NCBI RefSeq assembly: GCF_023734095.1
Contig: NZ_AP024620.1
Span: forward strand, 1,360,501 to 1,424,500
DNA from: Moorella sp. Hama-1
GTDB lineage: Bacteria > Bacillota > DSM-521 > Neomoorellales > Neomoorellaceae
Length of the DNA: 64,000 bases
Reading direction: 5' to 3'
The notes under the pieces were generated by a model. It was not told the DNA's origin and made no database searches. It was given only the letters and a program-made list of their open reading frames with translations. A program made the translations under genes and the position numbers. Shown piece by piece: positions 1-8,443 of this stretch. The first letter of the stretch is position 1, and each line of letters begins with the position of its first letter.

Positions 1-301
1 TGACAGTAAAGTTACCCTTTTTTCCTTCCACCTTCTCCAGGGTAGCGCAGGTATGCAGGCGGATATTGGGGTGATTAGAGGTATCCGTCATCCGCGGCCC
101 CAGCAGGCACATGGCGCACTCATTGGTAGGAAAGGTTTTATCCAGCTGGGCCATATGGCCGCCGATGGAAGAACTCTCCGTGACCATGTGCACCAGATAA
201 CCGGCGTTGGCCAGGTCCAGGGCCGATTGCATACCGGCAATACCGCCACCCAGGACCAGGACGGCGCCGACGGCCGGAGTAGTTTCCTTCTTTACACTCA
301 T
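1..301 (-). CDS. hdrA: HdrA-like flavoprotein, N-terminal part (runs off the window)
   Basis: Reading leftward from an ATG at 301, the first 100 codons are open to the window edge. The N-terminus has an FAD-binding Rossmann motif (VLGGGIAGMQSALDLA) followed by SSSIGGHMAQLDKTFPTNEC, typical of HdrA, the flavin-bifurcating subunit of heterodisulfide-reductase-like complexes. The gene follows hdrC and hdrB 20 bp downstream of hdrB, so the order is hdrCBA. In Moorella an HdrABC-MvhD unit associates with MetF/MetV, the methylene-THF reductase (established knowledge). The metV/metF genes would be expected to the left of the window, which I cannot see. Identification is secure; the C-terminal clusters are not visible. 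Confidence 0.9.
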   Translation of the reverse strand, partial: MSVKKETTPAVGAVLVLGGGIAGMQSALDLANAGYLVHMVTESSSIGGHMAQLDKTFPTNECAMCLLGPRMTDTSNHPNIRLHTCATLEKVEGKKGNFTV

Positions 302-321
302 GGCTTCTCACAACCTTTCCA

Positions 322-1191
322 CTAAGAGACTGCCCGTCCCTGCTGTTGTAAAAGGGGCCGGGGATCGACCAGGTGCTTTTTCAGCCAGGGCGTGGTATTG
401 AGACCCAGGGCCAGGCCGATGATTTCCGTAATGAAGAAGACGGGCAGGGCCTCCTCCTCGTTAACCTGGCGGCTGTCCAGGTTGGTCTGGCAGAGGGGAC
501 AGGCGGTAACAATGGCCTTCGCTCCGGCCCGGCGGGCGGCAGCCACTATCTTGCCGACCAGCCCTTCGACTAACCTCGGTTGAGGTATGGCCAGGCTGGC
601 CCCGCAGCATTCATTTTTATGGCTCCAGGACACCGGCATAGCCCCGGCCAGTCGCAAAAGGCGGTCCATTAGCTGGGGCTGTTCAGGATTAATTTCAAAA
701 CTGGCTACTTTAGGCGGCCGGGTCAGGAGACAACCGTAATAGGAAGCCAAAGGCATACCGGCCAGGCTCTTTTTCAGGCGATCTTTGATCAGGTTTTCGA
801 CCTGGGGATCGGCCAGAACCTCAATGACGTGGCGTACCCTGACCTGACCCTGGTATTCCCGGCCCAGGGCGGCGGCTACCTGCCGGTTGAGGCCGGCAGC
901 TTCCTCGCCGCCGGCGGCCATAAAGGTCTGGGCTGCTTTTAAGGAGTTATAGCAGGCGGCGCAGGGAACCAGCAAGTCATCGCCGGCGGCTTCGGCCAGG
1001 ACCAGGTTATGCAGGGGCAGGGCGTGGCTCAAGTAACCGCTCAGGGAGTGGCCCGAGGTGGCGCCGCAGCAGCACCAATCCTCCAGTTCCCGTAGTTCCA
1101 CCCCCAGGGCCTGGAAGAGGTCTTCCGTAGAAGCCGAAAACTCAGCCGCCGTGGAATGTAGGGAACAGCCGGGGTAATAACTTAACCTCAT
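322..1191 (-). CDS. hdrB: Heterodisulfide-reductase-like subunit B (HdrB)
   Basis: A protein of about 289 residues with two CCG domains. The first has YYPGCS, then CCCGATSGH, then CAAC; the second has YYGC, then ECCGAS, then CPLC. These cysteines bind the noncubane [4Fe-4S] clusters of HdrB. In methanogens HdrB reduces CoM-S-S-CoB. Acetogens lack that substrate, and the complex is thought to serve electron transfer around methylene-THF reductase. The ATG at 1191 overlaps the hdrC stop (ATGA) and has AGGGG upstream; a GTG at 1200 is an alternative. Translational coupling to hdrC is likely. Confidence 0.92.
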   Translation of the reverse strand: MRLSYYPGCSLHSTAAEFSASTEDLFQALGVELRELEDWCCCGATSGHSLSGYLSHALPLHNLVLAEAAGDDLLVPCAACYNSLKAAQTFMAAGGEEAAGLNRQVAAALGREYQGQVRVRHVIEVLADPQVENLIKDRLKKSLAGMPLASYYGCLLTRPPKVASFEINPEQPQLMDRLLRLAGAMPVSWSHKNECCGASLAIPQPRLVEGLVGKIVAAARRAGAKAIVTACPLCQTNLDSRQVNEEEALPVFFITEIIGLALGLNTTPWLKKHLVDPRPLLQQQGRAVS

Positions 1192-1760
1192 TCCTGCCAC
1201 CCCTTTTCACCCTGGAGTAAAGCCCGGAAGCGCTGGCGATTTTTGATCCCTTCGGGCAGGAGCCGCAGTTTGCGACGCTGGAACATCTTCAGGCCCAGGG
1301 GGACGTCCTGGAAATAGGAGCCGGTTTTCAGTTTAAAAGCGATCATCATGCCCAGTTCATGAACCCGGCCTTTACTTTTGACCGAAGCCAGGAAGGCCTG
1401 GTGGAAGGCGGCAACTTCCGGTAGGGCCGGCTGGATGCCCCGGGCCAGGGCCCGCTGTTTCAGGGCATCATTAATGGCGGCAATATCTATACCATTGGGG
1501 CAGCGGGAGATACAGGTCCGGCAGGCAGCACACTGCCAGATGGTTTTGCTTTTTAAGAGTTCTTCCTCCACCCCCAGCTGGACATAGCGGACTACCTGGT
1601 GGGGCATCAAGTCCATCGCTGCGGTTACAGGACAACCGGCCGTACACTTGTGGCACTGGTAACAGCGGCTGACAGGTTGACCGGATGAATCGGCTACCGG
1701 AGCTATAAGTTGCGGGGACGGTACAACCTGCGGGGAAGGTGCAACTTGCTGTTCAGCCAA
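1188..1760 (-). CDS. hdrC: Heterodisulfide-reductase-like subunit C (HdrC)
   Basis: A 190-residue iron-sulfur protein with two ferredoxin-type motifs, CYQCHKCTAGCP near residue 33 and CAACRTCISRCP near residue 76. Each binds a [4Fe-4S] cluster that would pass electrons between HdrA and HdrB. The length matches HdrC. The N-terminal 25 residues are a Pro/Gln/Val-rich extension of low complexity. It is the first gene of hdrCBA and is separated from acsE by a 176-bp gap that contains a strong terminator-like hairpin, so it probably has a partly independent transcript level. Confidence 0.92.
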   Translation of the reverse strand: MAEQQVAPSPQVVPSPQLIAPVADSSGQPVSRCYQCHKCTAGCPVTAAMDLMPHQVVRYVQLGVEEELLKSKTIWQCAACRTCISRCPNGIDIAAINDALKQRALARGIQPALPEVAAFHQAFLASVKSKGRVHELGMMIAFKLKTGSYFQDVPLGLKMFQRRKLRLLPEGIKNRQRFRALLQGEKGWQE

Positions 1761-1783
1761 TCCCCTTCCTCCTTTCGGCGTTA

Positions 1784-1824
1784 AAAGAGCAGGTGCCAGC
1801 GTTCAGCAATTCCCTGGCACCTGC
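1784..1824 (-). terminator. Intrinsic terminator or attenuator between acsE and hdrC
   Basis: A perfect 11-bp inverted repeat (GCAGGTGCCAG at 1789-1799 and CTGGCACCTGC at 1814-1824) with a 14-nt loop. On the minus strand it is followed by TCTTTTAA. It would end or attenuate acs transcription before hdrCBA. The T-tract is imperfect, so read-through is possible. Confidence 0.7.
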
Positions 1825-1936
1825 CGTTTACAGTTCTCCTGGATTAGGCATTTACGTATTGCTGCCGCGCTGGATGTTTTGATAGGACATCTTTTACTAA
1901 TCCTTTTATTTCTTTTCGACGTTACTTTAAAAAATC

Positions 1937-2752
<816 letters not shown>

Positions 2753-2978
2753 TTACCATAAATAGTTGCAACTTACAGTAACCGCTGCGGGGCTGGCGGT
2801 ACAGGTCTCCAGGCTCCGTGGTTCTCGGCGAGCAAACTATGCGCCCAGTTGCTTAAGCGGCGGGGGTGGCTCGGCTGTATCCCTTTGAATAAACGCAGCG
2901 GGGAGCGGAACTCTTCGTTCCTCAATTTACGTTCCGATCCCCATCCCGTTCACCGCCGCCTCGCTGCGGCTTCGTTGA

Positions 2979-3063
2979 GTTTGCTAGCGCCTCGAACCAA
3001 GTCGCCTTCCGCCTGTACTCGCCAGCCCCTTACTTCCCTCAGCCTGCATTTTTACGGTTCGTG
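2979..3063. repeat. Dispersed repeat, copy A
   Basis: About 85 bp that resembles 60,797-60,880. The core CGCCTCGAACCAAGTC (2988-3003) is identical at 60,806-60,821, and by eye similarity of roughly three in four bases continues for about 80 bp, including a shared C/T-rich stretch and a GTTCG-TGG end. The two copies lie 58 kb apart in unrelated operons and in the same orientation. I do not recognise the family. Confidence 0.6.
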
Positions 3064-3129
3064 GAGCGGGGTATGAGCCCCCCATGAGGGGCTCCTTTGA
3101 AATGAGATGTGAGAAGTGGGAGGCTTGTT

Positions 3130-3150
3130 GAAACTGGCTGCGCCAGTTTC
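3130..3150. repeat. Palindromic hairpin repeat, copy 1
   Basis: Perfect 9-bp inverted repeat GAAACTGGC-TGC-GCCAGTTTC. The 30 bases upstream (a run of GAGATGTGAGAAGTGGGAGG type) also resemble the sequence before the second copy at 6941. No T-tract follows on either strand, so it is not an ordinary terminator. A REP-like or processing element is possible. Confidence 0.6.
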
Positions 3151-3226
3151 GGCTTAAAGCTTGCCTGCTCTCATTTCTCCCGTTCGCTGGCGGTGGTGTG
3201 CCGCTATGGGGGATTCTTCCGGAAAA

Positions 3227-4198
3227 CTAGTAAGCGTTACTCACCATAAGCTGGTCGATATTCTCCCTGACTTTCTCTACGGCCTCTGGGTGACGCATGA
3301 GGAGGATATGGGCGCCGGCCTGGAGCAGGGCGGTAGCGGTAACAGCCTCCCAGAGGATGCCGCGGTCGGTTTCTTTACCCCAGGCCGGGTATTCCCTCGC
3401 CGGTGCCGAGGCTTCCTTGGCACGCCAGGCCTCATAACCTACGGTACAAATGACCGGCATGGAGAGCATCTTATCCCCTTGCAGGGCGCCCTGGCGGATG
3501 CGCTCCATAATGGAGAAGGCGTATTCAATACCATAGCCCAGGCCGCCGATGGAGGGGTCGATGACGATGTGGTCCAGGCTCAGGTTCATTTCGTTGATCA
3601 GGATGTTGAGCTGTTTACAGATGTTAATATCCAGGGGAGAGCGGGCGATGATGTTGTGTTTGTGGACCATGCAGGCCGCCGTCAAGGACTTATAATTGTC
3701 CTGTTCGGCGTTGCCCAGGAGGAGGTTCTCGCCGGCAGCAGCCTCGGCCACTGCCTCCAGGACTTCATGATCCTTTTCCACATCGCCGCAGCCGACGACT
3801 ACCAGGGGGACGCCTACAGCCTGCAGGACCTCTTTGACGGTAGCTACGCACTGGTCGGCGGAATGGTTGGCACCCTCGGGATCGGCACCGTCGAGTTTCA
3901 GGTAGATCAGGTCGGCACCGTAGGTGGCGACACACTTCTGGGCCCAGCGCCCGGGTTCGTTAATAACATCGGCGAAGGGATCCTTCAGGGCGTCAGGCCA
4001 ATCGGGAACGATGTCCTGGACCTCCATACCAATTACCGGGCGGTTGGCTACCTCCCCTTCAAAGTGATGGAATGGAAGAGCGGCATCGCCCCCGACAACA
4101 ATAGTGTGACTGCGGGTTCCACCTTGTTCTTTGGTAGCGCCCAGGACAACCTTCCGGACGGCGGCACGGCTGCGATCACGTAAAATCTGGACGGCCAT
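3227..4198 (-). CDS. acsD: Corrinoid/iron-sulfur protein small subunit (AcsD)
   Basis: The 323-residue TIM-barrel beta subunit of the CFeSP, which with AcsC holds the cobamide that carries the methyl group from methyl-THF to acetyl-CoA synthase. The sequence ([13 protein letters not shown] at the N-terminus, GGLGYGIEY near residue 220, [11 protein letters not shown] at the C-terminus) matches the Moorella subunit as I know it. I choose the ATG at 4198: AAAGGAGTG lies eight bases upstream, whereas the TTG at 4204 would sit within that spacer. It follows the acsF-like gene by 32 bp and is followed by a 501-bp spacer before acsE. Confidence 0.96.
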   Translation of the reverse strand: MAVQILRDRSRAAVRKVVLGATKEQGGTRSHTIVVGGDAALPFHHFEGEVANRPVIGMEVQDIVPDWPDALKDPFADVINEPGRWAQKCVATYGADLIYLKLDGADPEGANHSADQCVATVKEVLQAVGVPLVVVGCGDVEKDHEVLEAVAEAAAGENLLLGNAEQDNYKSLTAACMVHKHNIIARSPLDINICKQLNILINEMNLSLDHIVIDPSIGGLGYGIEYAFSIMERIRQGALQGDKMLSMPVICTVGYEAWRAKEASAPAREYPAWGKETDRGILWEAVTATALLQAGAHILLMRHPEAVEKVRENIDQLMVSNAY

Positions 4199-4230
4199 TA
4201 CCAAGCACTCCTTTCAACCTTAAATCGGTA

Positions 4231-4980
4231 TTAAATCTGGCACCGGGCCAGGATAGAGTTTACGGCTTGCACAGAGACGGAACTTGCCGGTAAAGCAAAG
4301 AGGGGCCGGCTGTTGATATCAAAATCAGCGACCTGTTCATCATGGGGAATGACCCCCGCCAGGGGTAACCCTGTTCGTTCGATTTCCCCCTGGAGGGGGG
4401 TAATATCGCCGGTGGTTTTAGTAACTACCAGGTACATGTTCTTGATGGGCAGCTGGAGTTCCTGAACCAGCTCCCGCACCCTGCCGGCGGAGCGGATGCC
4501 CCGGGCCGAGGCATCGCTCATGACAAAGAGATCACTAACATCCTGGATAATCCGGCGGCTGATGTGTTCCAGGCCGGCCTCGCTGTCGATGACCATATAA
4601 TCGTAGTTATCGCTCAGGGTCTCCAGGTGTTTCCGTAAGAGATCGTTGGGATAGCAATAGCACCCCGGTCCCTGGGGCCGGCCCATGGTCAGCAGGTCGA
4701 AGTCTTTCGTCTCGACCATGGCCTGGGCCAGCTGGTACTGGACGAAGATATCCTTGCTCATGCCCTCGGGGATGGCCTTCGGATTCTTGGTGGCATCCAG
4801 GATATCGGCGATGACGGTGTCGATTTTCACCCCCAGGGCCTCGTTCAGGTTAGCGTTGGGATCGGCATCGACGGCCAGGATGCTGCCCCGGTGCTGCTCG
4901 ATCAGGTAGCGGATTAGCAGGGCGGCAAAGGTGGTCTTGCCGGTGCCGCCTTTACCGGCCACAGCAATATGACGGGCCAT
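4231..4980 (-). CDS. acsF: CooC-type ATPase of the acs cluster (AcsF-like nickel-insertion accessory protein)
   Basis: A 249-residue MinD/CooC-type P-loop ATPase. It has the deviant Walker A motif GKGGTGKTT at residues 9-17, DADPNANL, and a CxC pair (GPGCYCYPN) that in CooC proteins binds metal at the dimer interface. The family supports ATP-dependent nickel insertion into CODH or ACS. The start codon overlaps the stop of the preceding gene (TAATG) behind a consensus AAAGGAGG, so translation is coupled. A second CooC-type gene at 12,805-13,554 heads the cluster, so the two may serve ACS and CODH separately. That division is inferred. Confidence 0.88.
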   Translation of the reverse strand: MARHIAVAGKGGTGKTTFAALLIRYLIEQHRGSILAVDADPNANLNEALGVKIDTVIADILDATKNPKAIPEGMSKDIFVQYQLAQAMVETKDFDLLTMGRPQGPGCYCYPNDLLRKHLETLSDNYDYMVIDSEAGLEHISRRIIQDVSDLFVMSDASARGIRSAGRVRELVQELQLPIKNMYLVVTKTTGDITPLQGEIERTGLPLAGVIPHDEQVADFDINSRPLFALPASSVSVQAVNSILARCQI

Positions 4981-6887
4981 TATCCAGACCTCCTTTCAGC
5001 AACGGCCTCGTCCCCTACAGAGGGGAAGAGTTCCAGTTGCGTATGGGGCAGGAACAGGGCCGACATAAACTCTTCCATGAACAGATTGCCGGCGGAGAGC
5101 TCCAGGTAGGTCATCCTGCGGGCCAGTTCCAGGGCTCCCTGCCAGGCCGGCCGGGAAAGGAGGGCCAGCTCGGCCCCCTTTAAGGAGGTGTTGCCGGCAA
5201 AGACGTATTTCTCCGGTGGCAGGTCGGGCAGGAGCCCGATAGCCACGGCATTGGGGATATGCAGGTAATTGCCGAAGCCCCCGGCAATGATAATTCTTTC
5301 GATGGCTTCCATCTCCAGGGAGACAGTCTTCAGCAGGCTCTGGATACCGGCAAAAACGGCCCCCTTGGAGCGGATGAGGTTTTTAATATCGGCAGCCGTC
5401 AGGACGATGTCCCGGTGGTTGCTGCTCTGGGCCGCCCAGGCCAGGACAAACTCCGGGCCTTCATCGGTCTGCCGGAGGCGCGGCGTGGCAACATCCTGGA
5501 AGTTCCCGGTCCGGTCGATAATGCCCGCCCGCCGGAGTTTGGCCAGGCAGTCGATTAAACCGCTGCCGCAGATACCGGCCGGGCGGCCGCCGCCGATAAC
5601 CTCCAGTTCGACCTCCAGGGTTTCCGGGTCGATGGTCACCCCTTCGATGGCTCCTTCCATGGCCCGCATACCACAGGTGATGCCACTGCCTTCAAAGGCC
5701 GGCCCGGCCGAGCAGGCGCAGGAGATCAACCAGTCGCTGTTGCCCAGGACCATTTCCCCATTGGTGCCGATGTCGATAAAGAGGGTAAGTTCCTCCCCCC
5801 TGGCAATCCCCGTAAAGAGGGCGCCGGAGACGATATCGCCCCCCACATAGCTGGCTACCGCCGGGAAAATTTGAACGATAGCCCCCGGGTTGATCTTCAA
5901 ACCTACCTCAGCAGCTTTCAGGGGCGGCAATTCGGCTGCTGCCGGTATATAGGGACTGAGACGCAGGTACCTGGGGTTTATACCCAGGAGTAAGTGGGCC
6001 ATGGTGGTATTGCCGGCCACACACGCCGCCGTTACTTCCACTGGATTAATCCCTCGGGTATCCAGCAGGGTAGAGATTAAATCATTGATAGTCGCCAGAG
6101 CTGCCTGGCGTAGTTCCTCCAGCCCCCCCTCATTGCTGGTGGCGTGGATGATGCGGGAGATGACATCGTCGCCGTAAGCAGCCTGGCGGTTATAACTCCC
6201 ATTTCTGGCCACGATCTGACCACTGGCCAGGTCTAAAAGGGATACGGCCACGGTCGTCGTACCCAGATCAACCGCCAGGCCGTAGGTCCGGCCCCTCCCC
6301 CGGGGTGCAACCTGGATAATCCGGTTACTTGTTGCCGCCAGGATAACATCTACCTGCCAGTTGGCCTGGCGCAGGCTGTCCGGGAGCTTACGCAGGAGGT
6401 CCAGATCCAGGGAAGCATCAAGACCCTTTTCCTTGCGCAGGGCGGCCAGCAGGCGGCTGGCATCGCTGGCGTTTTCCGTTAGGGTTGGTTCCGCCAGGGT
6501 CAGGGAGGTTACGCTGCAGGCAGGTTCCAGGGGATAGCTGCCCAGTAAATCAGTCAGGCTGTCCTGCAGGCGCCCTTTATCCTGAAGGAGCACTTGGTGC
6601 TGGCCCAGGAGGGATTCCGGGGGTATAGTTACCACCACATCCCCCCTGACTGTGGTCTGGCAAGCCAGGGTGTAGCCTTCCTTTTCCAGGCGAGCTTGGA
6701 GGCGACTACCCTGGATCTGGATCTCACCCGCCTCTATTTTTACGGCGCAACGGCCGCAGGTACCGGCGCCACCACAGGTGCTCTTCAGGGGCAGGCCGGC
6801 TTCATTGGCCGCTGCCATGATGGTGGTACCAGCGGCCACCCGGACGGTGACGTTGTCCGGTAAAAAGGTGACCTTGAACTGATTCAC
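4980..6887 (-). CDS. acsV: Reductive activator of the corrinoid/Fe-S protein (RACo, ASKHA ATPase)
   Basis: 635 residues. The N-terminal 90 residues form a plant-type [2Fe-2S] ferredoxin (CGGAGTCGRC, then ACQ). A linker follows, then an ASKHA-type ATPase from about residue 200 (YGLAVDLGTTTVAVSLLD, LFIDIGTNGEM, IIIAGGFG). RACo proteins use ATP to drive reduction of inactive Co(II)-CFeSP back to Co(I). The gene sits between acsC and acsF, as expected for CFeSP maintenance. It starts with GTG preceded by AAGGGAAG. The 131-bp gap upstream holds two palindromic hairpins. Confidence 0.93.
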   Translation of the reverse strand: MNQFKVTFLPDNVTVRVAAGTTIMAAANEAGLPLKSTCGGAGTCGRCAVKIEAGEIQIQGSRLQARLEKEGYTLACQTTVRGDVVVTIPPESLLGQHQVLLQDKGRLQDSLTDLLGSYPLEPACSVTSLTLAEPTLTENASDASRLLAALRKEKGLDASLDLDLLRKLPDSLRQANWQVDVILAATSNRIIQVAPRGRGRTYGLAVDLGTTTVAVSLLDLASGQIVARNGSYNRQAAYGDDVISRIIHATSNEGGLEELRQAALATINDLISTLLDTRGINPVEVTAACVAGNTTMAHLLLGINPRYLRLSPYIPAAAELPPLKAAEVGLKINPGAIVQIFPAVASYVGGDIVSGALFTGIARGEELTLFIDIGTNGEMVLGNSDWLISCACSAGPAFEGSGITCGMRAMEGAIEGVTIDPETLEVELEVIGGGRPAGICGSGLIDCLAKLRRAGIIDRTGNFQDVATPRLRQTDEGPEFVLAWAAQSSNHRDIVLTAADIKNLIRSKGAVFAGIQSLLKTVSLEMEAIERIIIAGGFGNYLHIPNAVAIGLLPDLPPEKYVFAGNTSLKGAELALLSRPAWQGALELARRMTYLELSAGNLFMEEFMSALFLPHTQLELFPSVGDEAVAERRSG

Positions 6888-6940
6888 AGGCTTCTTCCCT
6901 TCGAAATTAGATGTAAGATGTTAGATGTGGGAGGTTTGTA

Positions 6941-6996
6941 GAAACTGGCTACGCCAGTTTCGTTATTTTAAATCTGGAATTGGCAATGCCAATTCC
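6941..6996. repeat. Tandem palindromic hairpins between acsC and the RACo gene (copy 2 of the hairpin repeat)
   Basis: GAAACTGGC-TAC-GCCAGTTTC at 6941-6961 repeats the hairpin at 3130-3150 with one loop difference. A second perfect palindrome, GGAATTGGC-AAT-GCCAATTCC, follows at 6976-6996. Neither is followed by a T-tract. They could stabilise or process the acs mRNA. Confidence 0.6.
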
Positions 6997-7018
6997 CACC
7001 TACCACTTCTCACCTCAC

Positions 7019-8359
7019 TTACGAGGCCAGGTTGGTCCGGGCAAAGGCTACGATGCCGCTGGCTTCCCGCGGCCCGACGACAACTTCCCACCCGGTTAAC
7101 TCTTCCAGCTTGCCCTTCAAGACGGCCACAGCCCCAGGAATGACGATGCGGTGGCGTTTGACCTTCTCATCCAGGCCTACTTTCTTCATTAAAGCAGCAA
7201 TCTTTTCCGCTTCGAATTTACCATCGGCATAGGCCGTCAGGACGGACAGGCCGTCGGTGTCCACCGAGAGGAGGTAACTGGGGATCTTGGTACCCTCGAT
7301 CTCGCCCTCGACGGAGTAATAGGTCAGGGAGAAGTTGGTGGTAACGTAAACCGGGGAATCCTCGTTGGGGGTACCGATCTCGTTCAGCTTCTCCTCGACC
7401 CTGATGGGCACCTGCGGGTCGGTATAGAGGTTCTGGCGCCAGGATAACAGGGGCAGGAGGTGTTCTTTGGCCGCGGTGCGTAAAACAACCAGGCTGGCAT
7501 ACTTGGTAACGTAGTTGACTGCCTGGAGCACTTCACTAATGGGATCGGTGGCGGTGGTCAGGGCAATAATGGGATAACCGAAGGAACGGAAGCGCTTTTT
7601 GATGGCCAGGCGGCGAATCTGGGTAAAGTCGGCAATGGCGCGGGAGGTTTCCCGGGCGCCGGGATCCAGAACCAGCTGCTTGTGCCCCAGGGCGACGATT
7701 TTATCCACCAGGCCGGCCAGCTCTTCCAGGCCGTTGCCATAGACAGCCAGGGGGCAGTTATTTTCTTTGGCCAGGGCCGTCATGGCCTCGTAATTGGTGG
7801 CCGTGGCCGCATAGATCAAGGGTTTACGCTCGGCGATTCCCGCCAGGGCCCCCCGGATCACTTCCGGGTCATCAGCCATGAGGATCAGGTTCAATTTGGT
7901 GGCAGCGGCCACTGCGGCAACCGCCGCCTGGAAGGCCGCCGGGTCGTCAGCATCGTGGCTGATGGCAATGGCCTGAATGGTATAGTGTTGCCCCACCCGG
8001 TCGAACTCCAGCCCATTAATCGCTTCTACCCTGGCCTGTAGTTCTTCGCTGTTCAAATTGTCGCTGATCTGGATGGCAACGGTAGTCTCATGGTAGAAAC
8101 GCTTATCGTGACGGAAGAGTTCGGTTTCATCCCCCATCTCCACAGCCGCAGGGCCGGCACCGAGGATTACTTTAGCAATGGGCGGCGCTGCGGCGGCATC
8201 CAGGGCTTCCCGGGCCGCATCGGAAACATAGGGACAGGAATCGAGGCTGGCTTTGCCTGAAGCCAGGTTCATGGCAAAGGCCAGGCAGGTGGGTGTTCCG
8301 CATTCACCGCAGTTCTTTTTGGGCAGCTGTTTGTAAATCTCCAGTCCCGTTAAAGCCAT
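7019..8359 (-). CDS. acsC: Corrinoid/iron-sulfur protein large subunit (AcsC)
   Basis: 446 residues, full length. The N-terminal domain binds the low-potential [4Fe-4S] cluster through Cys17, Cys20, Cys25 and Cys42 (CGECGTPTC ... DSCP). This cluster reactivates cobalt during turnover. A central TIM barrel and a C-terminal B12-binding domain (about residues 325-446) follow. With AcsD it carries the methyl group between AcsE and AcsB. The start ATG has AAGGAG upstream. It lies 84 bp after acsB, with a strong hairpin between them. Confidence 0.97.
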   Translation of the reverse strand: MALTGLEIYKQLPKKNCGECGTPTCLAFAMNLASGKASLDSCPYVSDAAREALDAAAAPPIAKVILGAGPAAVEMGDETELFRHDKRFYHETTVAIQISDNLNSEELQARVEAINGLEFDRVGQHYTIQAIAISHDADDPAAFQAAVAAVAAATKLNLILMADDPEVIRGALAGIAERKPLIYAATATNYEAMTALAKENNCPLAVYGNGLEELAGLVDKIVALGHKQLVLDPGARETSRAIADFTQIRRLAIKKRFRSFGYPIIALTTATDPISEVLQAVNYVTKYASLVVLRTAAKEHLLPLLSWRQNLYTDPQVPIRVEEKLNEIGTPNEDSPVYVTTNFSLTYYSVEGEIEGTKIPSYLLSVDTDGLSVLTAYADGKFEAEKIAALMKKVGLDEKVKRHRIVIPGAVAVLKGKLEELTGWEVVVGPREASGIVAFARTNLAS

Positions 8360-8392
8360 AGTTTGTTAACTCCTTTCTTTATAATTAACCGG

Positions 8393-8432
8393 CCCGCCCC
8401 GGAGCTAGCGCCGGGCACCGCTCCGGGACGGG
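8393..8432 (-). other. Strong intercistronic hairpin between acsB and acsC
   Basis: CCCGCCCCGGAGC (8393-8405) pairs with GCTCCGGGACGGG (8420-8432), 12 of 13 positions. No T-tract follows on the minus strand, so a terminator is unlikely. A role in mRNA processing or stability that sets subunit ratios is inferred. Confidence 0.6.
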
Positions 8433-8443
8433 TTCGGGGTTAA

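Noticed and set aside
2849-3076. 75-codon plus-strand frame in the acsD-acsE gap
   Set aside because: It has no ribosome-binding site or family resemblance and overlaps the dispersed repeat.
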